Part shown: positions 26,962 to 36,830 of the stretch, piece by piece | How the letters are laid out: every line of letters starts with the position of its first letter | Numbering within the stretch: the first letter of the stretch is position 1 | Assembly: GCA_020171895.1 (NCBI GenBank) | Contig: JAIVAN010000003.1 | Location: 186,001-250,000, forward strand | Source: Bacillus timonensis | GTDB taxonomy: Bacteria > Bacillota > Bacilli > Bacillales > Bacillaceae_L | Direction of reading: 5' to 3' | DNA: 64,000 nucleotides | Translations under genes and position numbers: made by a program | The notes under the pieces: model-generated | What the model was told of the DNA's origin: nothing | Database searches by the model: none | What the model saw: only the letters and a program-made list of their open reading frames with translations

Positions 26962-27570
26962 TTAATTATCCTTATGATGGTTCGATTGCTCATCTTGTTT
27001 GTTTTCTAAATTTTGTTCCTCATTTTCATTTAGTTGACTCTTATTTTGCTCAGTTGGTTCGATATTATCATTTTGAATGATATCCGAAGGTACATCAGGC
27101 ATCACTCTTCCAACAATCTGAGCAAGCTCATCTAAGATTCCGGTAATTGGTCTTCCATCTTGGATTTCTTTTCCCATCTGTCTTAGACGCTCAACGGTGT
27201 CTGGGTCTGCAACTACCACTGCATTCGCACCAAAGGGGTCGTGTTGTAAGCTCTCAGCAACAGAATATTTAATTGTTTCAACTCTAGATCGATCGAGTTT
27301 AGCGTTCACATCAATTCCGACTACAGCGTATTTTCCAACTACAACTGCGGTGGCGTCATTTACATTTTTAATACTAGTTGCAAGATCTACTAAATGTTTA
27401 GCGATTTCCTGACCGGATTTATTTTGTATTTTTTCTTCGGTTGTATTCTTTACATGAATTAACTCTTGTTTTTTCTCATCTATTGCTTTTTGATCTCCTC
27501 CACATCCAGTAATCGCTCCAAGTAGCAAGAAGAAAGCGAAGGGAAAAGTTAAATATCTTATGTTTAACAT
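26962..27570 (-). CDS. ylaJ: YhcN/YlaJ-family sporulation lipoprotein
   Basis: The 202-residue protein has a lipobox AITGC (Cys23) and the conserved YhcN/YlaJ domain: VNDATAVVVGKYAVVGIDV, then SVAESLQHDPFGANAVVVAD and VERLRQMGKEI. A Gln/Asn/Glu-rich tail follows. In B. subtilis YlaJ belongs to the forespore (sigma-G) group and is found with the spore inner membrane. AAAGGAGG precedes the ATG. I looked for a sigma-G promoter in the 250 bases upstream and found no convincing match. Confidence 0.88.
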   Translation of the reverse strand: MLNIRYLTFPFAFFLLLGAITGCGGDQKAIDEKKQELIHVKNTTEEKIQNKSGQEIAKHLVDLATSIKNVNDATAVVVGKYAVVGIDVNAKLDRSRVETIKYSVAESLQHDPFGANAVVVADPDTVERLRQMGKEIQDGRPITGILDELAQIVGRVMPDVPSDIIQNDNIEPTEQNKSQLNENEEQNLENKQDEQSNHHKDN

Positions 27571-27893
27571 AGATAAAGGCCTCCTTTTGTTGAAATATCA
27601 TGGGTGAAGAGTGTAGAGATAGTGTTAATCATGATTCGTGACGCCAAGTTTTTCTAATTTTATTGTTTATTTATTCTTCTATCTTTATTCATCTTCTCAT
27701 ATATTTTAATCAACGGTCCGTCCCTTATAGTCTAATTGAAAGTTTTACTAATAAAATGTCAGTCAATTGTAAAAGTGAATAAGAAACATTTCTACTACGC
27801 TTGATCATTTTCATCTTTTACAGCTAGACGAGGGTGGATGCCTTGTTTCACTCCTTAAACTATAGAAAAAACATCGGAGTAGGAGGCGGAAGA
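27571..27893. other. Intergenic region between ylaJ and phoH2
   Basis: About 320 bases between divergent genes. No gene seen. Promoters for both genes must be here, but I could not identify strong boxes. A frame continuing upstream of phoH2 from 27834 lacks a ribosome site. Confidence 0.5.
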
Positions 27894-29222
27894 TTGAGTA
27901 AAATTTATGTATTAGATACGAATGTATTATTGCAGGATCCGCGATCGATTTATTCATTTGAAGATAACGAGGTTGTTATTCCAGCTGTAGTGTTGGAGGA
28001 AGTGGATTCAAAAAAGCGATACATGGATGAGATAGGTAGAAATGCAAGACAGGTTTCTAAATTAATTGATGGGCTAAGACAAACGGGTAAGCTTCATGAG
28101 AAGATTCCCCTCGAAAGTGGTGGAGTTCTACGAATAGAACTAAACCATCGTTCATTTCATCAATTACAAGAGATTTTTGTGGAAAAAACAAATGATAATC
28201 GAATTTTAGCGGTTGCAAAAAACTTATCACTTGAAGAAGAAACGAAAGAAAATGGCAGACCTGTTATTTTAGTAAGTAAGGACGCTTTAGTGAGGGTTAA
28301 AGCAGATGCGCTTGGATTACAAGCGGAGGATTTTTTAAGTGACCGTGTTGTTGAGATAGACCATATTTATACAGGGCTTTTAGAACTTTATTTAAATAAA
28401 GAATTATTGAACCGCTTTTATGAAAAAGGTGAATTAAGTATTTCTGAACTAACAAATCATCCTTTTTATCCAAATCAATTTGTTATCATTAAGGATGCTC
28501 TTGCTAGTTCTGGTTCGGCAATAGGAGTAGTAGATCAAACAGGTAAAAAGGTGAAAAAGTTAATTTTTAATCAGGATCATATTTGGGGGATAAAGCCAAG
28601 GAACGTTCAACAAACGATGGCTTTTGAATTGTTACTTCGAACTGATATACCGTTAGTAACGTTAATAGGAAAAGCTGGTACTGGAAAAACCTTGTTAGCA
28701 CTTGCTGCAGGATTAATGCAAACAGAAGACTTAGGAATGTATAAAAAATTACTTGTAGCTAGACCGATAGTCCCTGTAGGCAAAGACCTTGGTTTCCTTC
28801 CTGGAGAAAAACAAGAGAAATTACGACCATGGATGCAGCCGATATATGACAATTTAGAGTATCTTTTTAATACCAAAAAACCAGGTGAAATAGATGCTAT
28901 TTTAGCGGGTATGGGATCGATTGAAGTAGAAGCACTTACTTATATTAGAGGAAGAAGTATCCCAGAACAGTTTATTATTATTGACGAAGCGCAGAATTTA
29001 ACAAAACATGAAGTGAAAACAATTTTGACCCGTGTAGGGGAAAAAAGTAAAATTGTTTTAATGGGAGACCCAGATCAAATAGACCATCCATATTTGGATG
29101 AATACAATAATGGTTTAACTTATGTTGTTGAAAAGTTTAAAGAGCAAAAAGTTGCTGGACATATTCGTTTAGTGAAAGGTGAGCGATCAGGCTTAGCTCA
29201 GTTAGCAGCCGACCTTTTATAA
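27894..29222 (+). CDS. phoH2: PhoH2: PIN domain fused to PhoH ATPase
   Basis: This 442-residue RNA helicase/RNase-type protein has an N-terminal PIN nuclease domain (KIYVLDTNVLLQDPRSIYSF, with acidic EEVDSKKRYMDE) followed by a PhoH P-loop ATPase: Walker A GKAGTGKTLLALA near residue 260, PIVPVGKDLGFLPG, and Walker B FIIIDEAQN. It is the B. subtilis YlaK type. TTG is chosen as start because AGGAGGCGG lies just upstream; the product then begins MSKIYVLD as in other PhoH2 proteins. It is followed by a terminator and repeat array 3. Confidence 0.93.
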   Translation: MSKIYVLDTNVLLQDPRSIYSFEDNEVVIPAVVLEEVDSKKRYMDEIGRNARQVSKLIDGLRQTGKLHEKIPLESGGVLRIELNHRSFHQLQEIFVEKTNDNRILAVAKNLSLEEETKENGRPVILVSKDALVRVKADALGLQAEDFLSDRVVEIDHIYTGLLELYLNKELLNRFYEKGELSISELTNHPFYPNQFVIIKDALASSGSAIGVVDQTGKKVKKLIFNQDHIWGIKPRNVQQTMAFELLLRTDIPLVTLIGKAGTGKTLLALAAGLMQTEDLGMYKKLLVARPIVPVGKDLGFLPGEKQEKLRPWMQPIYDNLEYLFNTKKPGEIDAILAGMGSIEVEALTYIRGRSIPEQFIIIDEAQNLTKHEVKTILTRVGEKSKIVLMGDPDQIDHPYLDEYNNGLTYVVEKFKEQKVAGHIRLVKGERSGLAQLAADLL

Positions 29223-29228
29223 AGTAGG

Positions 29229-29265
29229 AGGGACCAAGAATACATTTGCTATCTTGGTCCCCCTC
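29229..29265 (+). terminator. phoH2 terminator-like hairpin
   Basis: AGGGACCAAGA pairs with TCTTGGTCCC(CCT) across an internal loop. It has no T run of its own and may act together with the second long hairpin downstream. Confidence 0.5.
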
Positions 29266-29295
29266 AGAAGCGGCCAATACATACATAAAAAAAGA

Positions 29296-29352
29296 GAAGT
29301 AAAATGAAATTGTCCTTATTGTAATGGCAGTTTCGTTTTACTTCTTTTTATT
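29296..29352 (+). terminator. Second long imperfect hairpin after phoH2
   Basis: GAAGTAAAA (29296-29304) pairs with TTTTACTTC (29336-29344), the stem continuing imperfectly inward (GAAA...TTTC), and TTTTTATTG follows. It is a likely terminator. Confidence 0.6.
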
Positions 29353-29456
29353 GTGTTTTTATAGAGTTACTACGGTGCAAATAACGATGTTATGTTAGTT
29401 ATTTGCCTTCTATATAATAAAATGAGCTACCCTGAAAATACAAATCTGAATATGGG

Positions 29457-29587
29457 GTGTTAACCTACGTTACAGGACTCTCGCTTTCCACGGGGCGCCA
29501 CTTGAGCCTCCTCGGCCTTTAGCCTGTGGGGTCTCAAGCCCGGCGCATTTCCCGTAGGAGTCTCGGTCCTTCCACTCCGGTTAACAC
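29457..29587 (+). repeat. Repeat core 3a, full
   Basis: 131 bp. Stems: GGAC (29475-29478) with GTCC (29566-29569); ACGGG (29490-29494) with CCCGT (29551-29555); CTTGAG with CTCAAG; apical GGC/GCC with loop CTTTA. Confidence 0.9.
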
Positions 29588-29708
29588 GAAAGAATTACTA
29601 ATGGCCAACATTCTATAAACGTAAAGTTTCAGTTCACATTTTCATCCTTCATGGTGCAATTTTTAAATTGCATGGAAGGCTACCCTGAAAATACTACACT
29701 GTACAAGG

Positions 29709-29840
29709 TTGTTAATCTGCGTTGCAGGAACCTTACTTTCCGTGGGGCGCTACTTAAGCCTCCTCGGCTGTGCCTGTGGGGTCCTGGGTCCGTCGCATAT
29801 CCCACACAGGAGTCTTGGTTCCTTTCACTTCGGTTAACAA
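29709..29840 (+). repeat. Repeat core 3b, full but degenerate
   Basis: About 132 bp. The GTGGG/CCCAC and GGAACC/GGTTCC stems are kept, but the CTTGAG stem has decayed to CTTAAG against CCTGGG, and the left end is TTGTTAAT. Confidence 0.85.
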
Positions 29841-29855
29841 GCGAAATTACTGTCC

Positions 29856-30356
29856 TTATTCAATGATAATTTTTTTGACATTTTTAATAGGTGCATCTTT
29901 ATTACTGCCGTCACCTAAATAAAAGTGTACAGGTCCATCTTCATTAAGAGGTTTTCCGTTGGAGGAAAAACCTAATATTGCGGTATTTGCAACATTAAAT
30001 GGAAAAGAGTGCTGTTCATCCTTTGTTTGGATGATAAGTGTTTTTACATCGTTATTTGGTTTAGCGTTTTGTACGAAGTCCAGGAGAGGTATCCCAAATG
30101 ATCCCGTTAAAATCTTCTCTTTTTGAAATTTTCTTTCAGTTTTTAATGTTGGAGGATAAACTGCACCCTCACGAATTTCCCTATCCCAATGTGCTGAAAT
30201 TTCTTTTGTATATTCAGATAATTCATCTTCTTTTGTTTTTAGTTCATCAAAATATGTAGTTAGATCTACTTTACGATCATCAAATATCCACACACCAGGG
30301 TCAAGTGTAATTGTAAATTGTACATTTCCTTCAATTGTTACGATTGATTCTATCAT
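29856..30356 (-). CDS. ylaL: YlaL-position conserved protein
   Basis: This 166-residue soluble protein begins MIESIVTIEGNVQFTITLDP and contains WIFDDRKVDLTTYFDE and IPLLDFVQNAKPNNDVKTL; it is acidic with a beta-rich C-terminus. The ATG follows GAAAGGTGG. It lies between phoH2 and glutaminase, as B. subtilis ylaL does; the name rests on this. I do not know its function. Confidence 0.72.
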   Translation of the reverse strand: MIESIVTIEGNVQFTITLDPGVWIFDDRKVDLTTYFDELKTKEDELSEYTKEISAHWDREIREGAVYPPTLKTERKFQKEKILTGSFGIPLLDFVQNAKPNNDVKTLIIQTKDEQHSFPFNVANTAILGFSSNGKPLNEDGPVHFYLGDGSNKDAPIKNVKKIIIE

Positions 30357-30477
30357 TGACATCCACCTTTCAATTATCAAGTATAATTTGTTTTTGACCT
30401 TTTGTCACATATCCTTATTTTTGTTCATGGGTTTTTGATAACGGATGATAGGGAAATATATAGATAGAGGTGGTTTT

Positions 30478-31407
30478 ATGGCTTGTAAATCGAGTGGTGA
30501 ATTAAATGAGTTGTTACAAAGCGCGAGGCGTTATACAGAGAAAGGGAAAGTTGCAGATTATATTCCTGCATTAGGAAAAGCAAATCGGAATGAACTTTCT
30601 ATAGCCATTCATTATCAGAATGAAGAGTGCGTTTCAGCTGGTGATATTGAAACAAAATTCACATTACAAAGTGTTTCAAAAATTATTAGTCTTGCAGTTG
30701 CCTTGTTGGACCATGGTGAAGAGTATGTGTTTTCCAAAGTAGGGATGGAACCTACAGGTGACCCGTTTAATTCAATTGCTAAACTTGAATCAAGTGTTCC
30801 GTCAAAACCATTGAATCCAATGATTAACGCTGGTGCACTTGCTGTTACAAATATGATAAAAGGAAGTCATCAATCCGACAAACTAGTAAGACTATTGCAA
30901 TTTGTTCACGATTTAACCTCCAACCCCTATATAACTTACTCTGTAGAAGTTGCTGAATCAGAATTCCAAACATCAAATTTGAATCGTTCACTTTGTTACT
31001 TTATGAAACAACATGGCATAATAAGTGGAGATGTAGAAGAATTAATGCAGGTATATACAAAGCAATGTGCCATAGAAATGAATTGTTTAGACTTAGCGAG
31101 AATCGGGGCTGTGTTTGCTTTCAATGGTATGGATCCAGCTAGTAAAAGACAGATTATCCCTCCGCATATTGCGAGAATCTGTAAAACGTTTATGGTTACT
31201 TGTGGAATGTATAATGCCTCGGGAGAATTTGCGATAAAAATAGGCATACCTGCAAAGAGTGGTGTTTCAGGTGCTATTCTTTGTACGGTTCCTGGTAAAT
31301 ATGGAATTGGGATTTATGGACCTGCTCTAGATTCAAAGGGGAATAGTATTGCTGGAATAAAACTTCTAGAACTTTTATCTAAACGATATAACTTAAGTAT
31401 GTTTTAA
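30478..31407 (+). CDS. glsA: Glutaminase (YlaM type)
   Basis: A 309-residue serine-dependent glutaminase converting glutamine to glutamate and ammonia. The active-site S-x-x-K is in TLQSVSKII, and the substrate-binding [11 protein letters not shown] motif follows; the late [12 protein letters not shown] is also typical. AGAGGTGG precedes the ATG at 30478; the frame upstream is unsupported. Full length for the family. By position it is YlaM/GlsA2. Confidence 0.92.
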   Translation: MACKSSGELNELLQSARRYTEKGKVADYIPALGKANRNELSIAIHYQNEECVSAGDIETKFTLQSVSKIISLAVALLDHGEEYVFSKVGMEPTGDPFNSIAKLESSVPSKPLNPMINAGALAVTNMIKGSHQSDKLVRLLQFVHDLTSNPYITYSVEVAESEFQTSNLNRSLCYFMKQHGIISGDVEELMQVYTKQCAIEMNCLDLARIGAVFAFNGMDPASKRQIIPPHIARICKTFMVTCGMYNASGEFAIKIGIPAKSGVSGAILCTVPGKYGIGIYGPALDSKGNSIAGIKLLELLSKRYNLSMF

Positions 31408-31529
31408 TTGCTTGCTAAATGCAGAACCGCTAGAAAGGTTGAGAAATGAATTCTCTTGCATAATTCATCTTTTCAAGTTAAAATTTATAGATAGGATTAG
31501 GTAATCGCTCGTGAACGGAGGGGTTTTAC

Positions 31530-31811
31530 TTGGGGTCAGAATTAGCGGTTAATCATCAAGAAAAAGCATATGCGCTATTAAAGGCAGATGCGGATAAAAT
31601 ATTAAAATTAATAAAGGTTCAAATGGATAATCTAACAATGCCACAATGTCCTTTATATGAGGAAGTACTTGATACACAAATGTTTGGGTTATCTAGAGAA
31701 ATAGATTTTGCAGTTCGTTTAGGATTAGTTGAAGATAAAGAGGGAAAAAAGTTGCTAGAATCTCTTGAACAACAACTATCCGCATTACATGAAGCTTCTC
31801 AAAAAAAATAA
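31530..31811 (+). CDS. ylaN: YlaN, DUF1507 iron-linked regulator
   Basis: This 93-residue helical protein contains [20 protein letters not shown] and [19 protein letters not shown], the YlaN family core. Work in Firmicutes connects YlaN to iron homeostasis through Fur. The TTG start is supported by CGGAGGGG. It has its own terminator, and ftsW follows. Confidence 0.9.
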   Translation: MGSELAVNHQEKAYALLKADADKILKLIKVQMDNLTMPQCPLYEEVLDTQMFGLSREIDFAVRLGLVEDKEGKKLLESLEQQLSALHEASQKK

Positions 31812-31839
31812 ACTTTAAAAATGAAGTTACCCTTTTGCA

Positions 31840-31878
31840 CTCAAACTACACTTTATATAAAGGTAGTTTGAGTTTTTT
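31840..31878 (+). terminator. ylaN terminator
   Basis: CTCAAACTAC (31840-31849) pairs with GTAGTTTGAG (31863-31872), followed by TTTTTT. Confidence 0.88.
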
Positions 31879-32032
31879 TATAGACAGTGTATCTATCATC
31901 TTACTACTATGTTCCATTTAGCAATCGTACTTTTTTAATATTGCAGGATTTTACAAACAACATACAGAAGAAAGTAATAAATAAAGTATTTAACAATCAC
32001 CTACATATTCAAGAGTTAGAGGAAGATGTCTA

Positions 32033-33235
32033 ATGTTAAAAAGAATAATAAAATCCTATGATTATTCGTTAATCATTTCAATCTTAATGCTTTGTATCTT
32101 CGGTTTGATTATGGTCTACAGTGCAAGCATGGTTGTTGCTGTTACTAGGTACTCGCTACCAAGTGATTTCTTTTTTAATAAGCAATTGTTTTCATTGGCG
32201 ATAGGGCTGTTCGGTTTTTTCGTTACAATGATTTTTCCATACAAAGCTTATTCGAGCCCTAAAATTTTATTAACGATTGTTTTAGGTTCGGTTGCAATGT
32301 TATTTTTAGTTTTTTTATTTGGACATACGGCTGGTAATGCTCAGAGTTGGTTAAAGTTTGGAAATCGAGGGATTCAACCATCTGAATTCGCAAAATTAAG
32401 TGTCATCATTTATCTTTCGGCCGTTTACTCTAAGAAACAAGCATACATTAATCAGTTCAACAAAGCAGTTTTACCACCCATTGTATTTACTGTGCTTATT
32501 TGTTTATTTGTCATTATTCAACCTGACTTAGGAACTGCTTTTATCATCTCACTCATATCGCTAAGTGTCATTATATGTTCTGGAATGGGAATGAAAAACA
32601 TTGTAAAGCTTTGTATGTTAGGTACCGGATTAGGTATATTTGCTTCACCTATTTTACTCTTGTACAAGAATAATATCTTTACAGAGGAACGCCTTTCCAG
32701 GTTTTCTGGATTTATTGATCCATTCAACCAACCAGATGCAGGCTTTCAGTTGGTAAATTCGTTTATTGCAATAGGCTCAGGAGGGGTAAAAGGCTTAGGT
32801 CTTGGACAAAGTATTCAAAAATTCGGGTATCTTCCTGAAGCCCATACAGATTTTATCTTGGCAGTTATTGCTGAGGAGCTTGGATTACTAGGTGTTTGCT
32901 TTGTATTACTTCTTTTATCCTTTATCGTATTAAAAGGGTTTCATATTGCACGTAAATGTGAAGATGCCTTCGGAAGTTTAATGGCCATTGGAATATCTTC
33001 TATGATTGCTATTCAAACCTTTATTAATGTAGGGGGGCTAACAGGACTGATTCCGATTACTGGGGTAACACTACCGTTTATTAGTTATGGTGGATCTTCA
33101 CTTATCTTATTACTTACCTCTGTAGGGATTTTAGTGAACATATCAATGTTTGTAAATTACCATGCTGATAAAAAAAATAATTTAGCCGTTCAAAAAGTTT
33201 CAAGTGTTAACTTTCAAAGAAATGCAACATATTAA
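32033..33235 (+). CDS. ftsW: FtsW, peptidoglycan glycosyltransferase of division
   Basis: This 400-residue SEDS-family protein has about ten membrane segments and polymerises lipid II at the septum. Characteristic parts are MVYSASMVVAV near residue 27, the extracellular PEAHTDFILAVIAEELG, and the late TGVTLPFISYGGSSLI. Position between ylaN and pycA is that of B. subtilis ftsW. AGAGGAAG precedes the ATG. RodA-type paralogues are alike, but synteny favours FtsW. Confidence 0.93.
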   Translation: MLKRIIKSYDYSLIISILMLCIFGLIMVYSASMVVAVTRYSLPSDFFFNKQLFSLAIGLFGFFVTMIFPYKAYSSPKILLTIVLGSVAMLFLVFLFGHTAGNAQSWLKFGNRGIQPSEFAKLSVIIYLSAVYSKKQAYINQFNKAVLPPIVFTVLICLFVIIQPDLGTAFIISLISLSVIICSGMGMKNIVKLCMLGTGLGIFASPILLLYKNNIFTEERLSRFSGFIDPFNQPDAGFQLVNSFIAIGSGGVKGLGLGQSIQKFGYLPEAHTDFILAVIAEELGLLGVCFVLLLLSFIVLKGFHIARKCEDAFGSLMAIGISSMIAIQTFINVGGLTGLIPITGVTLPFISYGGSSLILLLTSVGILVNISMFVNYHADKKNNLAVQKVSSVNFQRNATY

Positions 33236-33249
33236 CTTTGATAATATCT

Positions 33250-33279
33250 TTTACACCTTTTATATTAATTTGATATACT
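33250..33279 (+). promoter_or_regulatory. Candidate pycA promoter
   Basis: TTTACA (33250-33255), 18-base spacer, TATACT (33274-33279), 51 bases before the pycA start codon. Confidence 0.5.
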
Positions 33280-33330
33280 ATTTAGAAAATAGGAAAAATG
33301 AATAGTGATTCATTTTAGAGGAGGAACAAA

Positions 33331-36300
33331 ATGAAAAAAATAAATAAAATATTAGTTGCAAATCGCGGTGAGATAGCAATCCGAGTATTTAGAGCGTGTA
33401 CAGAGCTTGATATTCGTACAGTAGCTATTTATTCGAAAGAAGATGCTGGTTCTTATCACCGTTACAAAGCGGATGAAGCATACCTAGTTGGTGAAGGTAA
33501 AAAACCAATTGATGCATATTTGGATATCGAAGGCATTCTATCAATTGCAAAAATGAACGATGTGGACGCAATTCACCCGGGATATGGCTTTCTATCAGAA
33601 AATATCCAGTTTGCTAGACGTTGTGAAGAGGAAGGGATAATCTTTATTGGACCTACTTCCACGCATTTAGACATGTTTGGGGATAAAGTAAAAGCTAGGC
33701 ATCAAGCACAACTTGCTAACATTCCTGTTATTCCCGGAAGTGATGGGCCAGTCAGTAACTTGGAAGAGGTAGTGAAATTTGGGGAAGACCATGGATACCC
33801 AATAATCATTAAGGCTTCACTAGGTGGCGGTGGTCGAGGCATGAGAATTGTTCGAAGCCGTGCTGGTGTTAAGGAATCCTATGAACGTGCAAAGTCAGAA
33901 GCCAAGGCTGCATTTGGTAATGACGAAGTGTACGTTGAGAAATTTGTGGAAAATCCTAAACATATAGAGGTACAAATAATTGGAGATAAGGATGGAAACA
34001 TTGTCCACCTTTATGAAAGGGATTGTTCCGTTCAACGAAGACATCAAAAGGTTGTTGAAGTAGCACCTAGTGTCTCTTTAACTGAAAAACTTCGTCAGGA
34101 CATTTGCGATGCAGCTGTAAAGTTGATGAAAAACGTGGATTATTTAAATGCTGGGACTGTAGAATTTTTAGTAGCAAATAATCAGTTTTATTTTATTGAG
34201 GTTAATCCAAGAGTGCAGGTTGAACATACAATTACAGAAATGATTACAGGTATAGATATCGTTCAAACCCAAATCAGAGTGGCTGAAGGACATAATTTAC
34301 ATAGTAATATCGTTAGCATTCCGTTACAAGAAGATATAAAAACACATGGTTATGCAATTCAATCACGTGTAACAACTGAGGATCCCCTTAACAACTTCAT
34401 GCCTGATACAGGAAAGATTATGGCATACAGAACTGGAGGAGGCTTTGGTGTTAGACTAGATGCAGGGAATGGATTTCAAGGTGCTGTCATTACTCCTTAC
34501 TATGATTCATTATTAGTAAAACTTTCAACATGGGCCCTAACGTTTGAACAGGCTGCATCTAAAATGGTCAGAAATTTGAAAGAATTTAGAATAAGGGGTA
34601 TTAAAACAAATATCCCATTCTTAGAGAATGTTATTCGTCATAAACAATTTTTAAATGGAGAATACGATACTTCTTTTATTGATTCTTCCCCGGAATTATT
34701 TATCTTTCCTAAAAGGAAGGATCGAGGTACAAAGATGCTTTCTTATATCGGGACTGTCTGTGTAAATGGGTTTCCAGGTGTTGAAAAACAAAAAAAACCT
34801 GCGTTCTCAAAGCCTAGAATCCCAATTTTAAATCAAAAAGAACCAATTCCAAGTGGTACAAAACAAATCCTTGATAAAGAAGGACCAGATGGTCTTGTGA
34901 AATGGATAAATAATCAGAAAGAAGTCTTATTAACTGATACGACATTTAGGGATGCTCACCAATCTCTATTGGCAACTCGTTTTAGGACACATGATTTAAA
35001 GCAAATAGCAGAGCCAACTGCAAGATTATTACCAGACCTATTTAGTTTAGAGATGTGGGGAGGAGCAACTTTTGACGTTGCATACCGTTTCCTAAAAGAA
35101 GATCCGTGGGAGAGATTATTAACTTTAAGAGAAAAAGCGCCTAATATACTCTTTCAAATGCTTTTACGTTCTTCTAACGCTGTTGGATATAAGAATTACC
35201 CAGATAATGTTATCAAAGAATTTGTAGAAAAATCTGCACATGCTGGTATTGATGTGTTCCGTATATTTGATAGTCTAAACTGGGTAAAAGGAATGACACT
35301 TGCAATTGACTCTGTTCGTCAAAACAATAAAGTTGCAGAAGCGGCTATTTGCTATACGGGTGATATTTCAGACCCAATGCGTACTAAATATAATCTCGAA
35401 TATTATACAAACATGGCTAAAGAATTAGAAGCATCTGGTGCTCATATCCTTGCAATTAAAGATATGGCTGGTCTTTTAAAACCTCAGTCAGCTTATGAAC
35501 TAGTTTCTACTCTTAAAGAATCTGTTCAAATACCTATTCATTTACACACACACGATACTAGTGGGAATGGAATATATACGTATGCACGTGCTATAGAAGC
35601 TGGTGTGGATATAGTCGATGTCGCAATTAGCTCAATGGCAGGATTAACATCACAACCTAGTGCAAATACACTTTACTACGCGCTTGAAGGTACAGAAAGA
35701 ATGCCTAAAGTTCAAATAAAAGCATTAGAACAGCTCTCTCATTATTGGGAAGATGTTAGAAAATATTATAAAGACTTTGAAAGTGGTATGAACGCTCCAC
35801 ACACTGAGGTTTACCAACATGAAATGCCAGGAGGACAATATAGTAACCTTCAGCAACAAGCTAAAGGAGTTGGACTAGCAGATCGTTGGGATGAAGTAAA
35901 GGAGATGTATAGTCGTGTGAACCAGATGTTTGGAGATGTTGTTAAAGTAACACCTTCATCAAAAGTTGTTGGTGATATGGCTTTATATATGGTTCAAAAT
36001 AACTTAATTGAAGAAGATATTTTTGAAAGAGGCGAAACACTCGACTTCCCAGATTCAGTAGTTGAACTTTTTGAAGGGTATTTAGGACAACCACATGGCG
36101 GATTTCCTAAAGAGTTACAACGAATTATATTGAAAGGAAGGGAAGCGATTGAAGTTAGGCCTGGGGAATTGCTTGAGCCGGTCGATTTTTCAAAAATGAG
36201 AGAAGATCTTTATCATTCTCTGAATCGTCAAGTGACTAGCTTTGAGTTAATTTCAAAGGCTTTATATCCGAAAGTATTTATGGATTACCAAAAAACAGTT

Positions 36301-36765
36301 GAAGAATATGGGGATGTTTCCGTTCTAGATACACCAACTTTTCTTTACGGTATGAGATTAGGAGAAGAAATAGAGGTTGAAATTGAACAAGGTAAAACCC
36401 TAATTGTGAAATTAGTGTCAATAAGTGAAGCTCAAGCAGATGGGACGAGAGTCGTTTACTTTGAATTAAATGGTCAACCTCGTGAAGTAGTTGTTAAAGA
36501 TGCTAATGTGAAATCAACAGTTATAAAAAAAATGAAAGCAGATAAAACGAATCAAACTCATATTGGAGCGACAATGCCAGGTACAGTAATTAAAGTCCTC
36601 GTAGAAAAAGGTGAAAAAGTCAATAAAGGTGATCATCTCATGATCACAGAAGCAATGAAAATGGAAACAACTGTTCAAGCTCCTTTTTCAGGAACGATAA
36701 AGGATATTCATGTATCTAATGGTGAAGCAATTCAAACGGGTGACCTACTTCTAGAACTACAATAA
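33331..36765 (+). CDS. pycA: Pyruvate carboxylase
   Basis: This 1144-residue biotin enzyme makes oxaloacetate from pyruvate, bicarbonate and ATP. Domains in order: biotin carboxylase (KILVANRGEIAIRVFRAC at the start; glycine-rich SLGGGGRGMRIV; EVNPRVQVEHT), carboxyltransferase (LLTDTTFRDAHQSLLATR near residue 535 and LPDLFSLEMWGGATFD), the allosteric linker, and a C-terminal biotinyl domain with EAMKMETT, biotinyl Lys about 1110. Full length. AGAGGAGG precedes the ATG. It shares a strong bidirectional terminator with ctaA. Confidence 0.97.
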   Translation: MKKINKILVANRGEIAIRVFRACTELDIRTVAIYSKEDAGSYHRYKADEAYLVGEGKKPIDAYLDIEGILSIAKMNDVDAIHPGYGFLSENIQFARRCEEEGIIFIGPTSTHLDMFGDKVKARHQAQLANIPVIPGSDGPVSNLEEVVKFGEDHGYPIIIKASLGGGGRGMRIVRSRAGVKESYERAKSEAKAAFGNDEVYVEKFVENPKHIEVQIIGDKDGNIVHLYERDCSVQRRHQKVVEVAPSVSLTEKLRQDICDAAVKLMKNVDYLNAGTVEFLVANNQFYFIEVNPRVQVEHTITEMITGIDIVQTQIRVAEGHNLHSNIVSIPLQEDIKTHGYAIQSRVTTEDPLNNFMPDTGKIMAYRTGGGFGVRLDAGNGFQGAVITPYYDSLLVKLSTWALTFEQAASKMVRNLKEFRIRGIKTNIPFLENVIRHKQFLNGEYDTSFIDSSPELFIFPKRKDRGTKMLSYIGTVCVNGFPGVEKQKKPAFSKPRIPILNQKEPIPSGTKQILDKEGPDGLVKWINNQKEVLLTDTTFRDAHQSLLATRFRTHDLKQIAEPTARLLPDLFSLEMWGGATFDVAYRFLKEDPWERLLTLREKAPNILFQMLLRSSNAVGYKNYPDNVIKEFVEKSAHAGIDVFRIFDSLNWVKGMTLAIDSVRQNNKVAEAAICYTGDISDPMRTKYNLEYYTNMAKELEASGAHILAIKDMAGLLKPQSAYELVSTLKESVQIPIHLHTHDTSGNGIYTYARAIEAGVDIVDVAISSMAGLTSQPSANTLYYALEGTERMPKVQIKALEQLSHYWEDVRKYYKDFESGMNAPHTEVYQHEMPGGQYSNLQQQAKGVGLADRWDEVKEMYSRVNQMFGDVVKVTPSSKVVGDMALYMVQNNLIEEDIFERGETLDFPDSVVELFEGYLGQPHGGFPKELQRIILKGREAIEVRPGELLEPVDFSKMREDLYHSLNRQVTSFELISKALYPKVFMDYQKTVEEYGDVSVLDTPTFLYGMRLGEEIEVEIEQGKTLIVKLVSISEAQADGTRVVYFELNGQPREVVVKDANVKSTVIKKMKADKTNQTHIGATMPGTVIKVLVEKGEKVNKGDHLMITEAMKMETTVQAPFSGTIKDIHVSNGEAIQTGDLLLELQ

Positions 36766-36790
36766 ATTTTGAAATGAAAAGGCTACTGAA

Positions 36791-36825
36791 ACAAAAAACG
36801 AGGGGCAATGCCCCTCGTTTTTTGT
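36791..36825. terminator. Bidirectional terminator pycA/ctaA
   Basis: ACAAAAAACGAGGGGC (36791-36806) pairs with GCCCCTCGTTTTTTGT (36810-36825) around AAT; T runs on both strands. Confidence 0.95.
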
Positions 36826-36830
36826 TTCCA

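Larger units (their letters stand above)
29371..29840 (+). repeat. Repeat array 3: two full units
   Basis: A diverged hairpin module (GCAAATAAC 29377-29385, GTTATTTGC 29398-29406) leads into two full units between phoH2 and ylaL. The second core ends about 15 bases before the ylaL stop codon. Confidence 0.88.
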